A stretch of 64,000 bases of DNA, taken from assembly GCA_037176885.1 (NCBI GenBank), contig JAWWNJ010000022.1:124001-188000 (forward strand), given 5' to 3'. The notes under the pieces are model-generated. The model ran no database searches and was not told where the DNA came from. It worked only from the letters and a program-made list of their open reading frames with translations. The stretch's first letter is position 1, and each line of letters opens with the position of its first letter. Positions 1 to 11,860 of the stretch are shown piece by piece. The position numbers and the translations under genes were made by a program. Origin of the DNA: Favolaschia claudopus (taxonomy: Eukaryota > Basidiomycota > Agaricomycetes > Agaricales > Mycenaceae).

Positions 1-955
1 CTTTGGTGAGGTTAAGCTCGAGAGCGCCGTTGCGTGTCGAGATTGCGGCGGGGTCATACCTGCAGTGGGTAAGTGAGCAAGTAAAATGAGCTGAGCGCGA
101 CTTGTGCACCATTCGAGATTCCCGGTTTGCCAGTAATGCAGATCGACGGCTTCCCTGAAACGACAGGTCATTCACAAATTCCGAGATGGATAGAAAACAC
201 GATACCAGTATGGATCATCGCCAGGATAGAAGCTGCGGCCTTCTGTTTCAAACTCGTCGCTAAAGACCAGCTGCAAAACTTGAGAAGGATCGTGATAGGA
301 ATGGATCTGATGCAGCTCCTACGTTCCATAAGACACAAAGGATATTAGAGATTATCAATGCGGGCCGTACCTTAGGTGTATCCAAGTCAATGAGTCCCCA
401 GTTCCCCATGCTGGGAACTTGGCCGGTGCTGTTGATCTTGATCAGGGTCGCAGGTGGGGTCTGTTTCGTAAAATGCTGGACGACGGGATACCCAAGACTA
501 GCAGGAGGTCATCAGCGGTCCACAATTCGACGTAAAAAGCCGAAGAAACGGAACTCGAAACGTACAATAATCCCAAGATACACGCACAGAGAAGGCAAAG
601 ACATCCGACGTTCTGGAGTCCCCGTACAGTGAAGACATTGTGAGAGTTACGATCTTTTCGCGGATCGTGCAGTGCGTCGTCTGGCTCTGGTCGCATGTCG
701 GTACCCCATGATGCGGGATCTGGCGCGAAGTGGAACTGTGCAAGACGTCAGTAGAAACTTGGCCGACTCGCAAGAAATGAAGACCTTGTCGGATATGGAC
801 GACCGGGAGGGCAAGGTCATTGCGCTAGACCGCGCAGACCGATTATAGCCTCTCGAGTTGGGGATCGCTCCTTCACGGGGTCGGGCCGCCGTATTCGGAA
901 GGTCCGCATACGAGGTCGTCGGGACGCGAGCGTACGCGACTGGTGCGTTGAGCAT
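1..955 (-). CDS. KRE6: Kre6/Skn1 family beta-1,6-glucan synthesis protein (GH16-like), 5' part, cut by window edge
   Basis: Proposed exons on the minus strand are 955-785, 735-566, 497-371, 318-206, 154-110 and 59-<1, all phase-consistent with GT...AG introns. The product starts with a Ser/Arg-rich cytoplasmic tail, then DPASWGTDM and EPDDALHDPRKD. A membrane anchor (VFTVRGLQNVGCLCLLCACI) follows, then a luminal part with GNWGLIDLDTPK, LVFSDEFETEGRSFYPGDDP and EAVDLHYWQTGNLEWYDP. These are hallmark strings of fungal Kre6/Skn1 type II membrane proteins, whose luminal domain belongs to glycoside hydrolase family 16 and which act in cell-wall beta-1,6-glucan synthesis in the secretory pathway. 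Only the first part of the GH16 domain lies here; the catalytic residues would be beyond the left edge. The ATG at 955 is the first in frame, but a further upstream exon cannot be excluded. Family assignment is confident; exon 2 acceptor (after GCACAG) is the least certain border. Confidence 0.85.
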
Positions 956-2686
956 GGCTATAAAGCTTTGGACGCCGCGCCGCCAAGGATTACTCGGGCT
1001 TAGGATAATGGATAAGAAGAGAAAAGAGAGAGTGAGACGCTATATCCCATTTGCGGACTTTTCAGGCCGTGTAATGATTATGCCGAAATATTGATGGAAC
1101 CAGGGTGGGCGAGTAAATCCTAAACGTGCCAAATCTCATCATAGAACATGGTTACCTGTCGGAAAAGCGGCCATTACTGCAGTACACCCAGAGTACACCA
1201 CCTCCGTTGCGGAATTTCACAAGTGCCGACGACAGACTCCACAAAAAAGAAGATAGCGCCCAATAGTTGATGCGCCTTGAGACACCTTGGCAAACTGCGA
1301 AAGCAAGGCGCTCATCGGGAATGAACAAATACGCCCTAGCTGGGTTTCGGTGTAGCTTATTCACGAGGAGCCATAGTAACCAGGGCAAGTGTCGGGGACG
1401 TTGCGGCGACGGACCGACGGCGCCGTTTTTTACAAGAGGTTTTGATGCACCTAAGATGGAGTTGTTACAGCGACAGCAAATATGGATGTCGAATCATCCA
1501 GCTCATGCGTAACTCACCTCAGAATTTTCGAGATTTCACGCGTGCGTCCGAAAAATAATTGAGTAATCTCGAGGACCTCAGACCTGACTGGAGCGCTTCC
1601 CGTCAGTTCATAGGACTCGAAAGAGCGAGAGTCGGAGACTGTCGGAGACCGGCACAAGATTCTGATATTGCCATAGCTCGAAGGTATTGTAACGTCTTTC
1701 GATACATAAGAAGAACCTCTGGACGCGTGTGGGACGCGTAGGTAGGATTTGAATTACTTCGGCCACCTCGGGTTTCGATAAGACGCTGGCAAGACAAGGT
1801 GGGAATTTTCGCTGAAGGTCGAGGGATATAGTGCTGCAGTTTGTGTACGTTCGAAGACCAAAAGCACCAAAAACGGTGGAGGAGCGAGGTGGAAGATGTG
1901 GAAGGAAAAGAACAGGAGAAAACAAAATGCCAAGTCTGCTGCGGACGAGTCTTTGACAATCGTGGTAATGCTCAGCATTGATGGGCGGCTAATAAATAGC
2001 CGCTGGCCGAGTTCTGCCGAGTTGAGGTTTAAGTACTGTCTCTGCTGTCTCGCGCCGCTCCGATTTCCGGGGAACTTGCATGGTAATTCATGAGCCAAGG
2101 CGGCATCTCGACGAAACTCTCAACCAAGAGCACTTAGTAGTGAGCTCAGTTCAAACATAAAAGAGTCTCTGAGCATGAGTTGGATTGTTGTTACTTCAAG
2201 CCTTACTTCCAGTGGTTGTTACAGAGTTGCAGAGGGCCGTAGAGTTTTGTAATGTACCCTTCTGCTTGCCACTTTGGTCTATTACTTATGGGCCTTCGAG
2301 TAGATCATTTCAAGAAAGTCGTCAGTTTGAAGCCAAGGGAGAATGAGTAGAAGTCTAGTGCCGCTTGGTGGCGATATGCATACTCAACGCATCGGCAGCG
2401 TGTGCTCACTGCTCCCCATGGGTCATGAATGAATTCAACGCGAACACTATCGCTTCTTCTGAGAATGCTCGCATCGCCGGAGGCCAGCCAAGTGAAAGGC
2501 AGATTAGGCCATCGAAACCTACTTCGGCCGATTGAGAGAAAAGCAAAGGGAATTGATTTAAACCAAATTGAATGATTGACGCCAAAATATGTGGATCGGT
2601 AAGAGATGAATCAGTTGTCGAGGAAGTATGAGGTACCTGTGGTTCTCGGTCAGCTGAATTTAACATCGAAAGCGACACGGAAAACA
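956..2686. other. intergenic region without a recognised gene
   Basis: Only short unconvincing reading frames occur on both strands, with no recognisable domain or splice-joined protein. It contains the 5' flank of the Kre6-like gene on the left and the 3' flank of the F-box-like gene on the right. Confidence 0.5.
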
Positions 2687-3565
2687 CTAACTCTCAATTT
2701 CCCGCCGCCGCTTCTGTGCCACGAATGCCTCTGCACGTTTCCAGAAATCTGGCTCACCGCGAATGCTTTTCAGCCAAGCATCTTGAATACTTTCAGGTAC
2801 CATCACAACCACGCGTAAATCGGTAACCGGGAGATTGTGTGCAAAGCTGACAGCTTCATCTGAGAAGGATTGGTTCCAGAAAGCTACGATTGCAAGCTGA
2901 AGTTGCGAACAATGCTGCATTATCTCTGGCAGAATGTCGGCTGCCAGGGATTGGACGAGACACAGGTGCGTAAGGGCAGGCAAAGAAGCCAGCGTATTCC
3001 AATACTCCCATGACGTCCTTTCATCGGTTCGCCCACGATACAGTTCTAGGTGGGTCACGGAGGAAAAGAGGGGCCGAGGTAATGCCCACTGCGCCCAGCG
3101 TGATGCATCTGCAGGAACCCACAGGCTGAGCCTGCGCGGACGCAGCGTATCCAGAGAGGAAGGTGGATTTCCTTCCTGGTACCCGTCGATTACAAGGGAT
3201 TCTATGCCAGAGAATTCGGAAAGAACGTCGATGACGCCGGATGTCATCTGTGGTTCGTCGTAATCGACGAAAACATGACGGACTGCGTTGCGCTTGAATC
3301 CTGTTGATTTCGACCGCAGGGCAAGAAGATACGCATCTCTTTCGTTATAGATGATCAGAACACGATAGAGCAACGGCTCAACCCTAAAATGAAAGATTCA
3401 GTGCCGCACTGACTCTTCAGGACGCTGGAAACCTGATCGGGATTCATCTTACCAGCTTCTTGCTCTGTGACAAACTCGGAGGAGAATAGGAATCGATGCT
3501 TTATCCGCAATCGCAGCGGTCTCGAAGATTTCCCGCTCCAGCTCGGGGGGGAAGAAAGGGTGCAT
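2687..3565 (-). CDS. F-box-like protein, EREIFETAA family, copy A (269 aa)
   Basis: Two exons, 3565-3453 and 3383-2687, are joined through a 69-nt intron (GTAAGA...TTTTAG). The splice creates the junction RSWVEPLLYR, the expected joint in this Agaricomycete family. The N-terminus carries PPELEREIFETAA, a degenerate F-box-like helix, followed by LLRVCHRARSW. The rest is an alpha/beta protein with leucine-rich stretches (HLELY, LPALTHLCLV) and a C-terminal WLKSIRGEPDFWKRAEAFVAQKR motif. F-box proteins recruit substrates to SCF ubiquitin ligases, but the function of this expanded mushroom family is not known. Two paralogues lie at 6448-7319 and 48273-49242 with the intron in the same place and phase. 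The ATG at 3565 is chosen because it precedes the conserved motif; the upstream open frame is not conserved. Confidence 0.8.
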
Positions 3566-4830
3566 TGTGATGGATGATCGGATTCGAGGAAGGCAATGGC
3601 ATGGCACGTGCAAATCGTGATTTCCTTTCGTTCCGTGATCGTCGGCATCACCAAGTTCAATTTTGATCTTATTTTGATCTGTTGGTTGTCTGTTGGTTCG
3701 AAACAAATTCTTCCAACAAACTCGATGCAACGCATCTTTCTTTGACTGCTCAGCCTTTACCTGACTATGAGAGGTCCCCTCGAAGAGGGAGCTCCCAGCT
3801 GAGGAAATCGCCAGACGGCCAAAAGACAAGTTGAAAAACTAAAAACACTCGACTTCTCAAGATCTGAATGATTCAGACTGAATCAGGTTCAAATCATCTT
3901 TCAACGTGTACTAAGACACGTCAGACTCACCAGTGCCAAGACATGCAAAATCATGACTCAACCCACATCTAGTATCCCGTTTTTCCGTCGACAATCCAGA
4001 TTCGCATCACTAATACACTGCGCCGCAGTATTTAATGGCGATCCGACAATCCTCAAGAACAAATTAATCCAGCGCGTGTCAAGGCGCAGTGAAGCCACGG
4101 CTTAAAATCCCCACATCGTTCGCCCCATTCTACAATATAGAGCGGGAGAAGCTCTTTACGTGACCACATTGTTGTTCAGAGATGCTTCTTGCAATGCTCA
4201 GTTCTTTCAACTTCCTGCTCAGATTCGTAATTGCCGATCTATTTTGCACATGGACGTTGAAGTCGTATGGAGTCAAACACCGCGAGAGCTATATTGTATA
4301 GTGGGAGCACGAGAGTACTGAACGGCTCGAGGCTCGAAAGGAAAAAAAGAAAAAGACGATGTATAAGGGCACGGCCGCCACGGAGTCCTGCTGTTTCGAT
4401 ACTGTCAGTACTAAGCCGTGGCGAAGTACGAATCGAACAAGCGGGGAGTCAATGATCGATCGGGCAGATATCATCAGCAGAAGGCTTTACTGTCTAAAGA
4501 TGCTGTAGGCGTCTATTATCATTTCAACTGGATATGAGCGCAGATAGCAATATACATACGGGCTAACAGGACAGAACCAGACGGTATGAGGCCTCGGGAC
4601 AAATGGGAATGCGATAATTGTAAATTCTGGTTTTTGTTTCCAATGCGGGCGAGCTGACAGACGCTGCGGCGGATAAAGGCGGGAATATACACGTTGACGG
4701 CACGTATGAATTTAACCACCATCACGGATTTACCGTGAGTGAGCGAGTAAGCATTTAAAACCAGACGCCAGGCAAATCGGAGTTTCCCTCCGACCCACCG
4801 ACCATCCGACCCACCTCTCATGCTCTTTCC
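3566..4830. other. divergent intergenic region
   Basis: This separates two divergently transcribed genes and must hold both promoters. I see no coding potential or RNA gene. Confidence 0.5.
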
Positions 4831-6092
4831 ATGACATCCTACTTTAGCCTACAACGCCTCACATATGAGCGCCTTCCAACACACGCAGAACGTTCGACTC
4901 GACCACCTTCAAGGCAATGCACCCCGAAAAATTTTATCCTCGCCGGGCTGGTGCTCATCGTATCAGGAGCCCTCATCTCCTGGTCGGTTTCTCGACTGCG
5001 TCGGGCGCCGTACAACCCGCTGGACAATTATCAGAATATGTATGTCTCTCCCCCACGACACCACCCCCGCCTTCTCCCCCTCCTTAGTCACTTACCGCCC
5101 ACCCAGAAACATAGTCCCCGTCACCACCCCCAACGCAACTCACGCAATCCCGCCCGCCCGCCGGGCACTCGTCTCCTCCCTCTACTCCGACGACTACGCC
5201 CTCGCCGTCTCTGTCCTCGGACACTCCGCGCGCACCGCAAACGTCAGCGCCCGGCTCATCCTCCCCTACCTCCCCAACCAAGTCTCCGAGCAAGCCCTCT
5301 GCGTCGTGCGTGCGGTCGGCTGGGAGCCCTGGGCCGTCCCCCTCATCCTCCCACCTGGCAACGTGGGCGAGGTCTACACCCGCTTCAAGGATCAATACAC
5401 GAAGCTGAATGTATGGGCGCTGGATAAACAGATGGGTGGGATCGATAGGGCGGTGTATGTGGACGCGGATACGTTGGTGAGGCGCAACTTTGACGAGTTG
5501 TTCGAGAGTCCATTTAGTTTTGGTGCGGTGCCGGATATCTATGGCGACTGGAGGGGGTTCACGATAAAGATAAACGCGGGAGTGCTTGCCGTTCATCCAT
5601 CATCTGCTGTTCTTGGTGAGTATTCATTCAAAAAGCTGTTAAATTCATCCTCGTACATGCATCTCACCTTGCCGTATCCCCTTGCCAATTATAGAAGACA
5701 TGCTGGAGAAGATGCAAGTCGCTGAATACCCACACGGCGAAGCCGAGCAGGCATTCCTCAACCTCTACTTCGCCGGTACCGCCCTCCGCCTCCCGTATAT
5801 TTACAACGGGAATCTCGCCATCAAGTCGCGCAATCCGGTGCTTTGGCAGCGTTTGGCAGAGGAGATGCGTATCGTGCATTATACGACGGTGAAGCCATTC
5901 TTCCCATACGATATCACCAAACCATTTCCGAAGCCACGTTTGCTGACGCCGGAGGAGATCGAGAAAGCGCTGGAGATGGGCGAGAGGGAGCATGATGGAT
6001 TCTTCAGCGAGGAAGTTGGGTGGTGGAGGACAGCGTATCATAGTATGATGAGCGAGGCTGGGCATGTAATTCGAGGATGTTATGGATCGTAG
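4831..6092 (+). CDS. GT8 family glycosyltransferase, type II membrane protein (371 aa)
   Basis: Proposed exons are 4831-5039, 5107-5615 and 5695-6092, with all phases consistent. A short cytoplasmic tail precedes one membrane segment (ILAGLVLIVSGALISW, residues about 33-50). The luminal part carries the DxD metal/nucleotide-sugar motif in YVDADTLVRRNFDELF (D189, D191), then INAGVLAVHPS and a C-terminal HYTTVKPF motif. This pattern is that of glycogenin-like GT8 enzymes of fungi, which transfer sugar from a nucleotide donor in the Golgi. Acceptor and sugar cannot be told from sequence. The first intron acceptor (CACCCAG) was chosen because the alternative TTAG upstream breaks the frame. The start ATG is immediately upstream of the conserved frame. 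Confidence 0.85.
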
Positions 6093-6447
6093 CCAAGACG
6101 CAGGTTGGCATGCGGGCGGAACGCATGAAGGAGAGGAAGTGAGAGAGGACTGAATTGAAGATCAAGCGCCACTCCCACACGAACAATTCATTCGACTACC
6201 GAGACACGACGAACCTGAAAAGCTGTTTTTCCTAGCACCCCATCAGGAAATAAAAAGTACCGACTCAGGACTTTGCCGCACAACATGGAGGAGCGGAAAT
6301 CCGAACGTATTGAACGAGGATTCAAAACAAGCCACATATATTCATCGAAGAGCGCGCGGGTTCATTCGCCGAGAAAGTATGTCGAAACTGAAGATACGTT
6401 TGGAGATCGCTCAATTATTGATATTAGAATCAGAGAAGGATAAAACA
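6093..6447. other. convergent intergenic spacer
   Basis: Short spacer between convergent genes; nothing recognised. Confidence 0.5.
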
Positions 6448-7319
6448 CTAACCAGGGATCTTCCCGCATCGCTTCTGAGCCAGAAACTCGTCTGCGCGAA
6501 CCCACAGATCACGACCTCCCCGCGCGCCCTCTCTCCAGTCAGCGACATAATCCCGCTGCAACATAACGACTACTCGCGAATCTGCGACAGGCAGATTATT
6601 TGCAAGGGTCTCCGCGAGAGGAGGGCTTCGTTCCTCGAAATAAGCAGCAATTACAGCTTGAAGTTGATGGCAATTTCTAACAACGGGTTGAAGAAGATCC
6701 ACAATCAAGCCTTGGATAAGACAGATGTGGGTGAGAGCAGGTAGAGAAGCAAGAGGCGACCATTCCTCCCACGTTGAGGGCTCGAAGCTGGGCTTGAACA
6801 GCTCTAGATGGGTGACATCGAGAAATAAAGGGCGGATGGGAGTGAGAGACCACTCTGGACTAGGTTGGACCCAGAGACTGAGCTTGCGGGGACGGACTTT
6901 ATCGAGAACAGGACGAAGCTCGACAACGTCATAGAGTCCGTCCATGAGAAGGGATTGGATGTCCGACAAGTCTGAGAGCAGGTCTCTGATGAAATTCGAG
7001 GGGAAAAAAGAACACTGGATGTATACGTGTCGAACTGATTTTCTTTGGAATTCGATCGGCTTGGCTCGAAGGGCGATAAGGTAGGGGCTGTCGTCGCCGG
7101 TGAGGATGAGGGTGCGGTAAAGCAATGGTTCAATCCTGTAGGTATACCGTTCAGTACGAAATATGATCTCCTTCTTCTTCAGCCGTACCAGTCATGAACG
7201 CGGTGGCAGACGCGTAAGAGAGAGGGGATAATTGTGGTATTTTCGAGAGCAGCAGTCTCAAATATTTCCCGCTCGAGTTCAAGCGGTAGAGAAGGGCTTT
7301 TAAGGGTGGTGAGTGACAT
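6448..7319 (-). CDS. F-box-like protein, EREIFETAA family, copy B (272 aa)
   Basis: Exons 7319-7189 and 7135-6448 join through a 53-nt intron (GTACGG...TACAG) to give DWIEPLLYRTL. The N-terminus has LPLELEREIFETAA and SLLRVCHRVHDW, followed by the same alpha/leucine-rich body as copies A and C (LPALTHICLIQ, and DLWVRADEFLAQKR near the C-terminus). Intron position and phase match the two paralogues. The body is quite diverged from copies A and C, so the duplication is not recent. The function is unknown; an SCF adaptor role is inference from the F-box-like N-terminus. It is divergently paired with the F-box gene at 7598, sharing a 278-bp promoter region. Confidence 0.8.
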
Positions 7320-7597
7320 CGAAGAGACCAGTCGAAGCTGCGTGATGGTTGCGGGTAACGATGAGGAGGTGTTTGCGCATGCTTTCCTGTAGTGACATCA
7401 CATCGGCCACGTAGTGCCGTGATAGCCGGAAAGACCAAACACCGGCTGTGTTTACAGCTTGCTTCCGACCGCCATCATGGTACGCGTCTACGCTGGACGT
7501 TGACGCTTGTCAAGCTCAAGGCTGTTTGCGGCTCACGACAGTTAGAACTGCCTCCGCGTCGTTCACCGACTCTCTTTCAAGTTTCCCCGACCCCATC

Positions 7598-9244
7598 ATG
7601 TCCCTCAACATACCCCACATTTGCAGCTCTTCTCTGCTCGAGCTCCCTAACGAGCTTTTCCTCGTCATCGCTACTTATTTGGATAACGATGGGCTTCTAT
7701 ATCTTGCGGCGACTTGCAAGAGGCTTAATCTGCTTCTATTACCCACTCTCTTCAAGCGTCACCAATACAGTCTACCTGCTTCATCTATGGAAGGCTCGCT
7801 TCCACCTCTTTCGTTCAACGGAGAGTCTCTGGTCGTCTTACCCGCCATTGCGATTGCTTCCTACATCCACTCGATTGAAGACATCGATTGCGCATTTTTC
7901 GCGTACAACCGATACGTCTTACCGAAGGAGATTTTCGACGCGGCTAGAGCACTCCACGCTCTCGCGACCCGACTTCGTTACCTCGGACACCTGCGGTTCA
8001 ATCCATACGTAGCGGGTCACTCCATGCACGAGCTATTCGGGTGGTCTCTCGCTGTGTGCGCCATTCTCAACAGCGCCATTGAGCGCCCCGAGGGAGATTG
8101 CGCTATAACAGTATATAGTGGCCTCCGAGACGACTACGTCTCCGACCCACGGCCATACTCGCATGTCTTTCCGAACCAGCCTAAACAATCGTCCACCAAT
8201 CCCGCCCCTCGGCTTCCCAACGCTTCACAACACCGCCTCTCCCTCGGCACCTCCCTCGTTCAAAAAGTCCGCAAAGCCCTAGCCTCTATATTCCGTCGGC
8301 GCCGCCCATCCTCCAATACAGCCAACCACAACACACCACCACTCATCTCCTGCCCCTCCCCATCCCCTTTGTACCACAACGGCATCCACTCCACCCTCCG
8401 TCCCCCGGCGCTGCCCCTGACCCCCCCGGTCAAACCGACCCTAACCTCCCTCTCCATCCACTCCTCCTTCCTCTTACACGCCAACTTCTACCTCTGGACC
8501 GTCGACACCCTCAACGCCTCCCCCGCCCTCTCCACCCTCTCCCTCGCGCACATCGACCTGTCGCATTACGATTGGCACCTCACCCTTCCGCGCCTGAAGT
8601 TGTCGGGGCTGCAGGTGTTGCGCGTCGGCGCGGGGGTGAACGTAAGCGTACCGGATTTGGATGATTTTCTGGGCAGGCATACGAGATTGACAGAACTGGA
8701 TTTGAGGGGGCATGTGGCGATTGGAGCTTTGGTGCCTGGATTTGCTGTAAAGGCGAATGTGGAGGGGAAGGTGAACGGGGCGGCGAAAGGGAAAAATACC
8801 AGCGGAAGGGTGGAAGAATTTTTGCCGAACTTGAAGAAGCTTTTAGCGACACCGGATTACCTTCTTTATTTCCTCACAGAGGATGCCTCTTCTCCTTCTT
8901 CATCCTCCTCCCGTCCCCCTTCCCCCTCCGTAACACTCATCCCCTTCCCCGCCCTACACTACGTCGGCGCCGCCTCCGACGACGACACCTCCTACTCCTA
9001 CCAAATCGGCCTATTCGAAGCCGTCGTCGATTGTTTGGAGATGCGGCGCGAGCGAGTGATTGGGGTGTCCTCTAACTCGAAGATGAATGCGAAAACGAAG
9101 CTCGAAGTATTGGGAAGACTGGCGTGGCATTGTCAGGTGCCGGAACATTTGCGTGTTAAAGAGTCGGATGGGTTCTTGAGTGGTAGCGGTAAGGGTAATG
9201 GTAGTGAGAGAAGAAGGAATTGGAGCGCAGATGTTTGGGAGTGA
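7598..9244 (+). CDS. F-box domain protein (548 aa)
   Basis: This is a single uninterrupted frame from the ATG at 7598. The open frame extends 50 codons upstream, but the F-box starts about 15 residues after this ATG (ELPNELFLVIATYLDNDGLL, then LAATCKRLN). The F-box would bind Skp1 in an SCF ubiquitin ligase. The rest is Ser/Pro-rich in the middle (residues about 215-300), followed by leucine-rich stretches (LSTLSLAHIDLS, LTELDLRGHV) that could form a substrate-binding surface. Its substrate is unknown. No intron is needed, unusual among its neighbours. Confidence 0.75.
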   Translation: MSLNIPHICSSSLLELPNELFLVIATYLDNDGLLYLAATCKRLNLLLLPTLFKRHQYSLPASSMEGSLPPLSFNGESLVVLPAIAIASYIHSIEDIDCAFFAYNRYVLPKEIFDAARALHALATRLRYLGHLRFNPYVAGHSMHELFGWSLAVCAILNSAIERPEGDCAITVYSGLRDDYVSDPRPYSHVFPNQPKQSSTNPAPRLPNASQHRLSLGTSLVQKVRKALASIFRRRRPSSNTANHNTPPLISCPSPSPLYHNGIHSTLRPPALPLTPPVKPTLTSLSIHSSFLLHANFYLWTVDTLNASPALSTLSLAHIDLSHYDWHLTLPRLKLSGLQVLRVGAGVNVSVPDLDDFLGRHTRLTELDLRGHVAIGALVPGFAVKANVEGKVNGAAKGKNTSGRVEEFLPNLKKLLATPDYLLYFLTEDASSPSSSSSRPPSPSVTLIPFPALHYVGAASDDDTSYSYQIGLFEAVVDCLEMRRERVIGVSSNSKMNAKTKLEVLGRLAWHCQVPEHLRVKESDGFLSGSGKGNGSERRRNWSADVWE

Positions 9245-9716
9245 TTTGAAGGGAAGGGATTGGATGGGATGGGATGTGAATTGGATGGAATTAATACTGG
9301 GTTAAAAGATTTTTCTTCTTTTCTTTCGTGCTAGATTTACGGACTTACTTATGTAGCCGTTCTCTCAAATGATACCACAGCGATTTCGAGAGCGCCGCGA
9401 AAATTAAGTAGACCGCGTTCATCGTACTTCGGAAGCGCCGAAAGCCTTTCGTCGGCTGAAACCTTGCTTCGAGTTTGAACTTTGGGGACTACCTTGCTCC
9501 TGCGTGAGTGCTCGGAAAATATTGGGATGAAAAGTAAGTCTCAGAATAGAATTCAAACAGTTTGCCCAGGTGCCCCGCAAAACCTTGGCGTGTATATTCT
9601 TTTTTCGCGTACTTCGAGCGTGCAGTGGATCGATACGATTCACCTTTTTAGAAACATCTGCCGAGCCGCGGCTCTCCGAGTTTGTGACTTGTCATCAATA
9701 AAACACGAGCAACTTG
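9245..9716. other. intergenic region
   Basis: 3' flank of the F-box gene and promoter region of the MYND gene. Nothing else recognised. Confidence 0.5.
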
Positions 9717-11564
9717 ATGAACACGAGGCTTTCCAAAGGCTTTCTCTTTGTTCCTCTTCTCGTCGTCGCCTGCTTTGCTCTAACAGAACCGATGCCGCTG
9801 GATTACCAACACGTCTTCAAAGAGCTTCTATCACATGTCGACGAGGACCTTCAACAAGGCTTTGGACAATATTTGGCGGAACGTCAGCGGATGACGAACA
9901 AATTAGTGCTGGAGGTCTTCGCCGCATCCAGGAAAGAGGGTCGCACCGGTTCGTTAGAAAAACGCATTGCAGACCGCAGCGAGATGGCGCGTGCAGGAAT
10001 CAAGCTTGCTGAAGCGCTGGACTCGTATTCAGCTGCCAAGGGCCCCGGCTCCCAGAATGCTGTCAGTGATACCTGTAGAGAGAACGGGATGATGCACTGC
10101 CTAATCCTCCTTGAGAGAATTGTGAGGACACATTACTCGGGGTCCAGCACCGACTTGGCAAAGGCAAGTTTTGCTAACGCACCAAATCCCCTCTTACTAT
10201 AGCACTTAACGCAAATCGACTAGCTTCCGGTCCTCCTTAAACGGGTGAGACATCTTTTGCGTGTGTATTATGACTTCCGACTCGGTCAACGTCCACACGA
10301 TGACCTTGCCTTCTGTGATTGGCCGACACTACCTGCCGTCTCGTTCACGCTACATCAAGTGGGCCTTTGCTTGCAGCTTGATTTGCCCCGTCTCCGGGCT
10401 GCCATGACTGTGTGCGGCGAGGAGCTAGAATCATTTCTGCTGGATGAAGCTCTTGACATTGGTGACTTTCGCAAGACTGCGCTCGCGATCGAGAAGCGTG
10501 TTGACAAGGACACTGAGGCGGACAAATCCGATCGCCTCGACGCAAGTGGTGCTCAGATTATGGCGGAGACCGACATGGCTGCACATGCCATGGGTTGGTT
10601 TTTTGCCGACACGGCAGTTGCCTTTCTTTTGAATGAAAACTCCTCTCAGAATGCTGATGCAAAGCGCTGGGCGAGGAAAGCCATGACTCGCCTCGTCGAT
10701 TGGTCGACAAGTCCAACCATGCGTGCTGCGTTGGCAGATCCTTTGTCCGACTCGCTGAGACCCATTTACTGGTCCCAGCCGTTGTTGGTTCGCTTCAGTC
10801 ATGCCGGAGGACTTGCGGCGCTGTACGGCGACTGGGTGAGCTTTACATCAATTGACATGGCCTCGATGATCTTGATTGCATTTTCATATGCAGACCAACA
10901 GCACCTGCAAAGAAATATGCACAGAGGCCTTGACGAGTCTACCAGACTCAGCATGGTATAATCAAACGCCCGTTTCGCTTCTCTCGATAACACGCGAATT
11001 ACAAAACAAATTGAACGGATCAATTCAAGTGGCGGTACGTTTATTCCGTCCCGTTGCATCTTCTCGCCTCCAACGGCATCCCAGACCACTCCCATATTCG
11101 TCGATGCTTTTTCCAACATGTTCCGACGTTACGGTCTCGCACCCTTCCAGAAAGCGGCCAAACACGAAACACATTACACACCCGTCATCTTCTACTACGT
11201 CGCCCACCGTATCAAACAAGACGGGCTGCAGATGCGCACGAAAAAGGACTGGAGACAGCTTCTCCAGGACTACATCAACCTTCCGTCGAGCGTGCAGCGG
11301 CGCTACAAGTGGGGGAACTCTACCATCGCGCGGCGATGGGAATTGCTCGAGCTCTATGGCTGCTGTGCAGACGACTGCCCGGAAGAAAAAGCCCTCATTG
11401 AACTTCGAGAAAAGCGCGTGAGGGGTGTACGAGATGCGGACGTCGAGGCAAGGCTGGACGCCTGGGGTGCGAAGCCGAAGGCTTGTTCGGCGTGTGCGCG
11501 GACGGCGTACTGCAGCTCGGCGTGCCAGAGGGCACATTGGCCGAAGCATAACCGGAATGCCTGA
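9717..11564 (+). CDS. MYND zinc-finger protein with a GC-AG intron and a truncated last zinc ligand (559 aa)
   Basis: Proposed exons are 9717-10163, 10224-10835, 10894-11034 and 11085-11564, all in phase. The first intron uses a GC donor (AAAG/GCAAGT), a known minor class; its acceptor (GACTAG) is the one that keeps the frame open. The C-terminus carries a MYND-like finger: CCADDC near 493-498, an unusual insertion of about 35 residues, then CSACARTAYCSSACQRAHWPKH (C534, C537, C543, C547, H551, H555). MYND fingers bind proline-rich peptides in protein complexes. The final Cys expected four residues after the last His is missing: the frame ends at HNRNA, but one frame over reads H-x3-C and stops soon after, as if one G were lost near 11554. 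The N-terminal hydrophobic run FLFVPLLVVACFAL is odd for this family and may mean the true start is downstream (for example at MPLDYQ). Confidence 0.7.
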
Positions 11565-11725
11565 AAAATCGCAAGTAGAGATTCATCCGAAGCCCTGTTC
11601 ACTTTGATTTTTGGATAGCATAAACAATTGCGTGTACAATTATCGATTCGAGAGTCGAGACAGACACGTTTGAGCCGAAATCATGTTCATATTCACTCTA
11701 CAACCCACCTACCCAACCAGAAACA

Positions 11726-11814
11726 GTCCCTGTCGAGCATGGCTGCTCACTCTCTCACTCTGAACTGGCATCTTGCAGGCTTAGAGGTCAGGCGGTTCAA
11801 TTCCGCCCAGGAAC
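11726..11814 (+). repeat. tRNA-like element U1
   Basis: Acceptor halves GTCCCTG and CAGGAAC pair with one mismatch. The D arm is GAG/CTC around CATGGCTG, and the T arm GGCGG/CCGCC closes a TTCAATT loop. The anticodon arm is extended and holds no clear anticodon. It lies 42 bp left of the copia target-site duplication and shares its upstream flank with units U2-U4. Confidence 0.6.
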
Positions 11815-11860
11815 GTAGTTCTTGGGTAACACGTGATTTGTTTTCTTCTTGTTTTTGTTC

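Noticed and set aside
442..955. Three separate overlapping minus-strand frames as individual genes
   Set aside because: They are exons and shadows of one spliced Kre6/Skn1 gene.
9482..10012. 176-codon plus-strand frame
   Set aside because: It lies in another frame over exon 1 of the MYND gene and has no domain.
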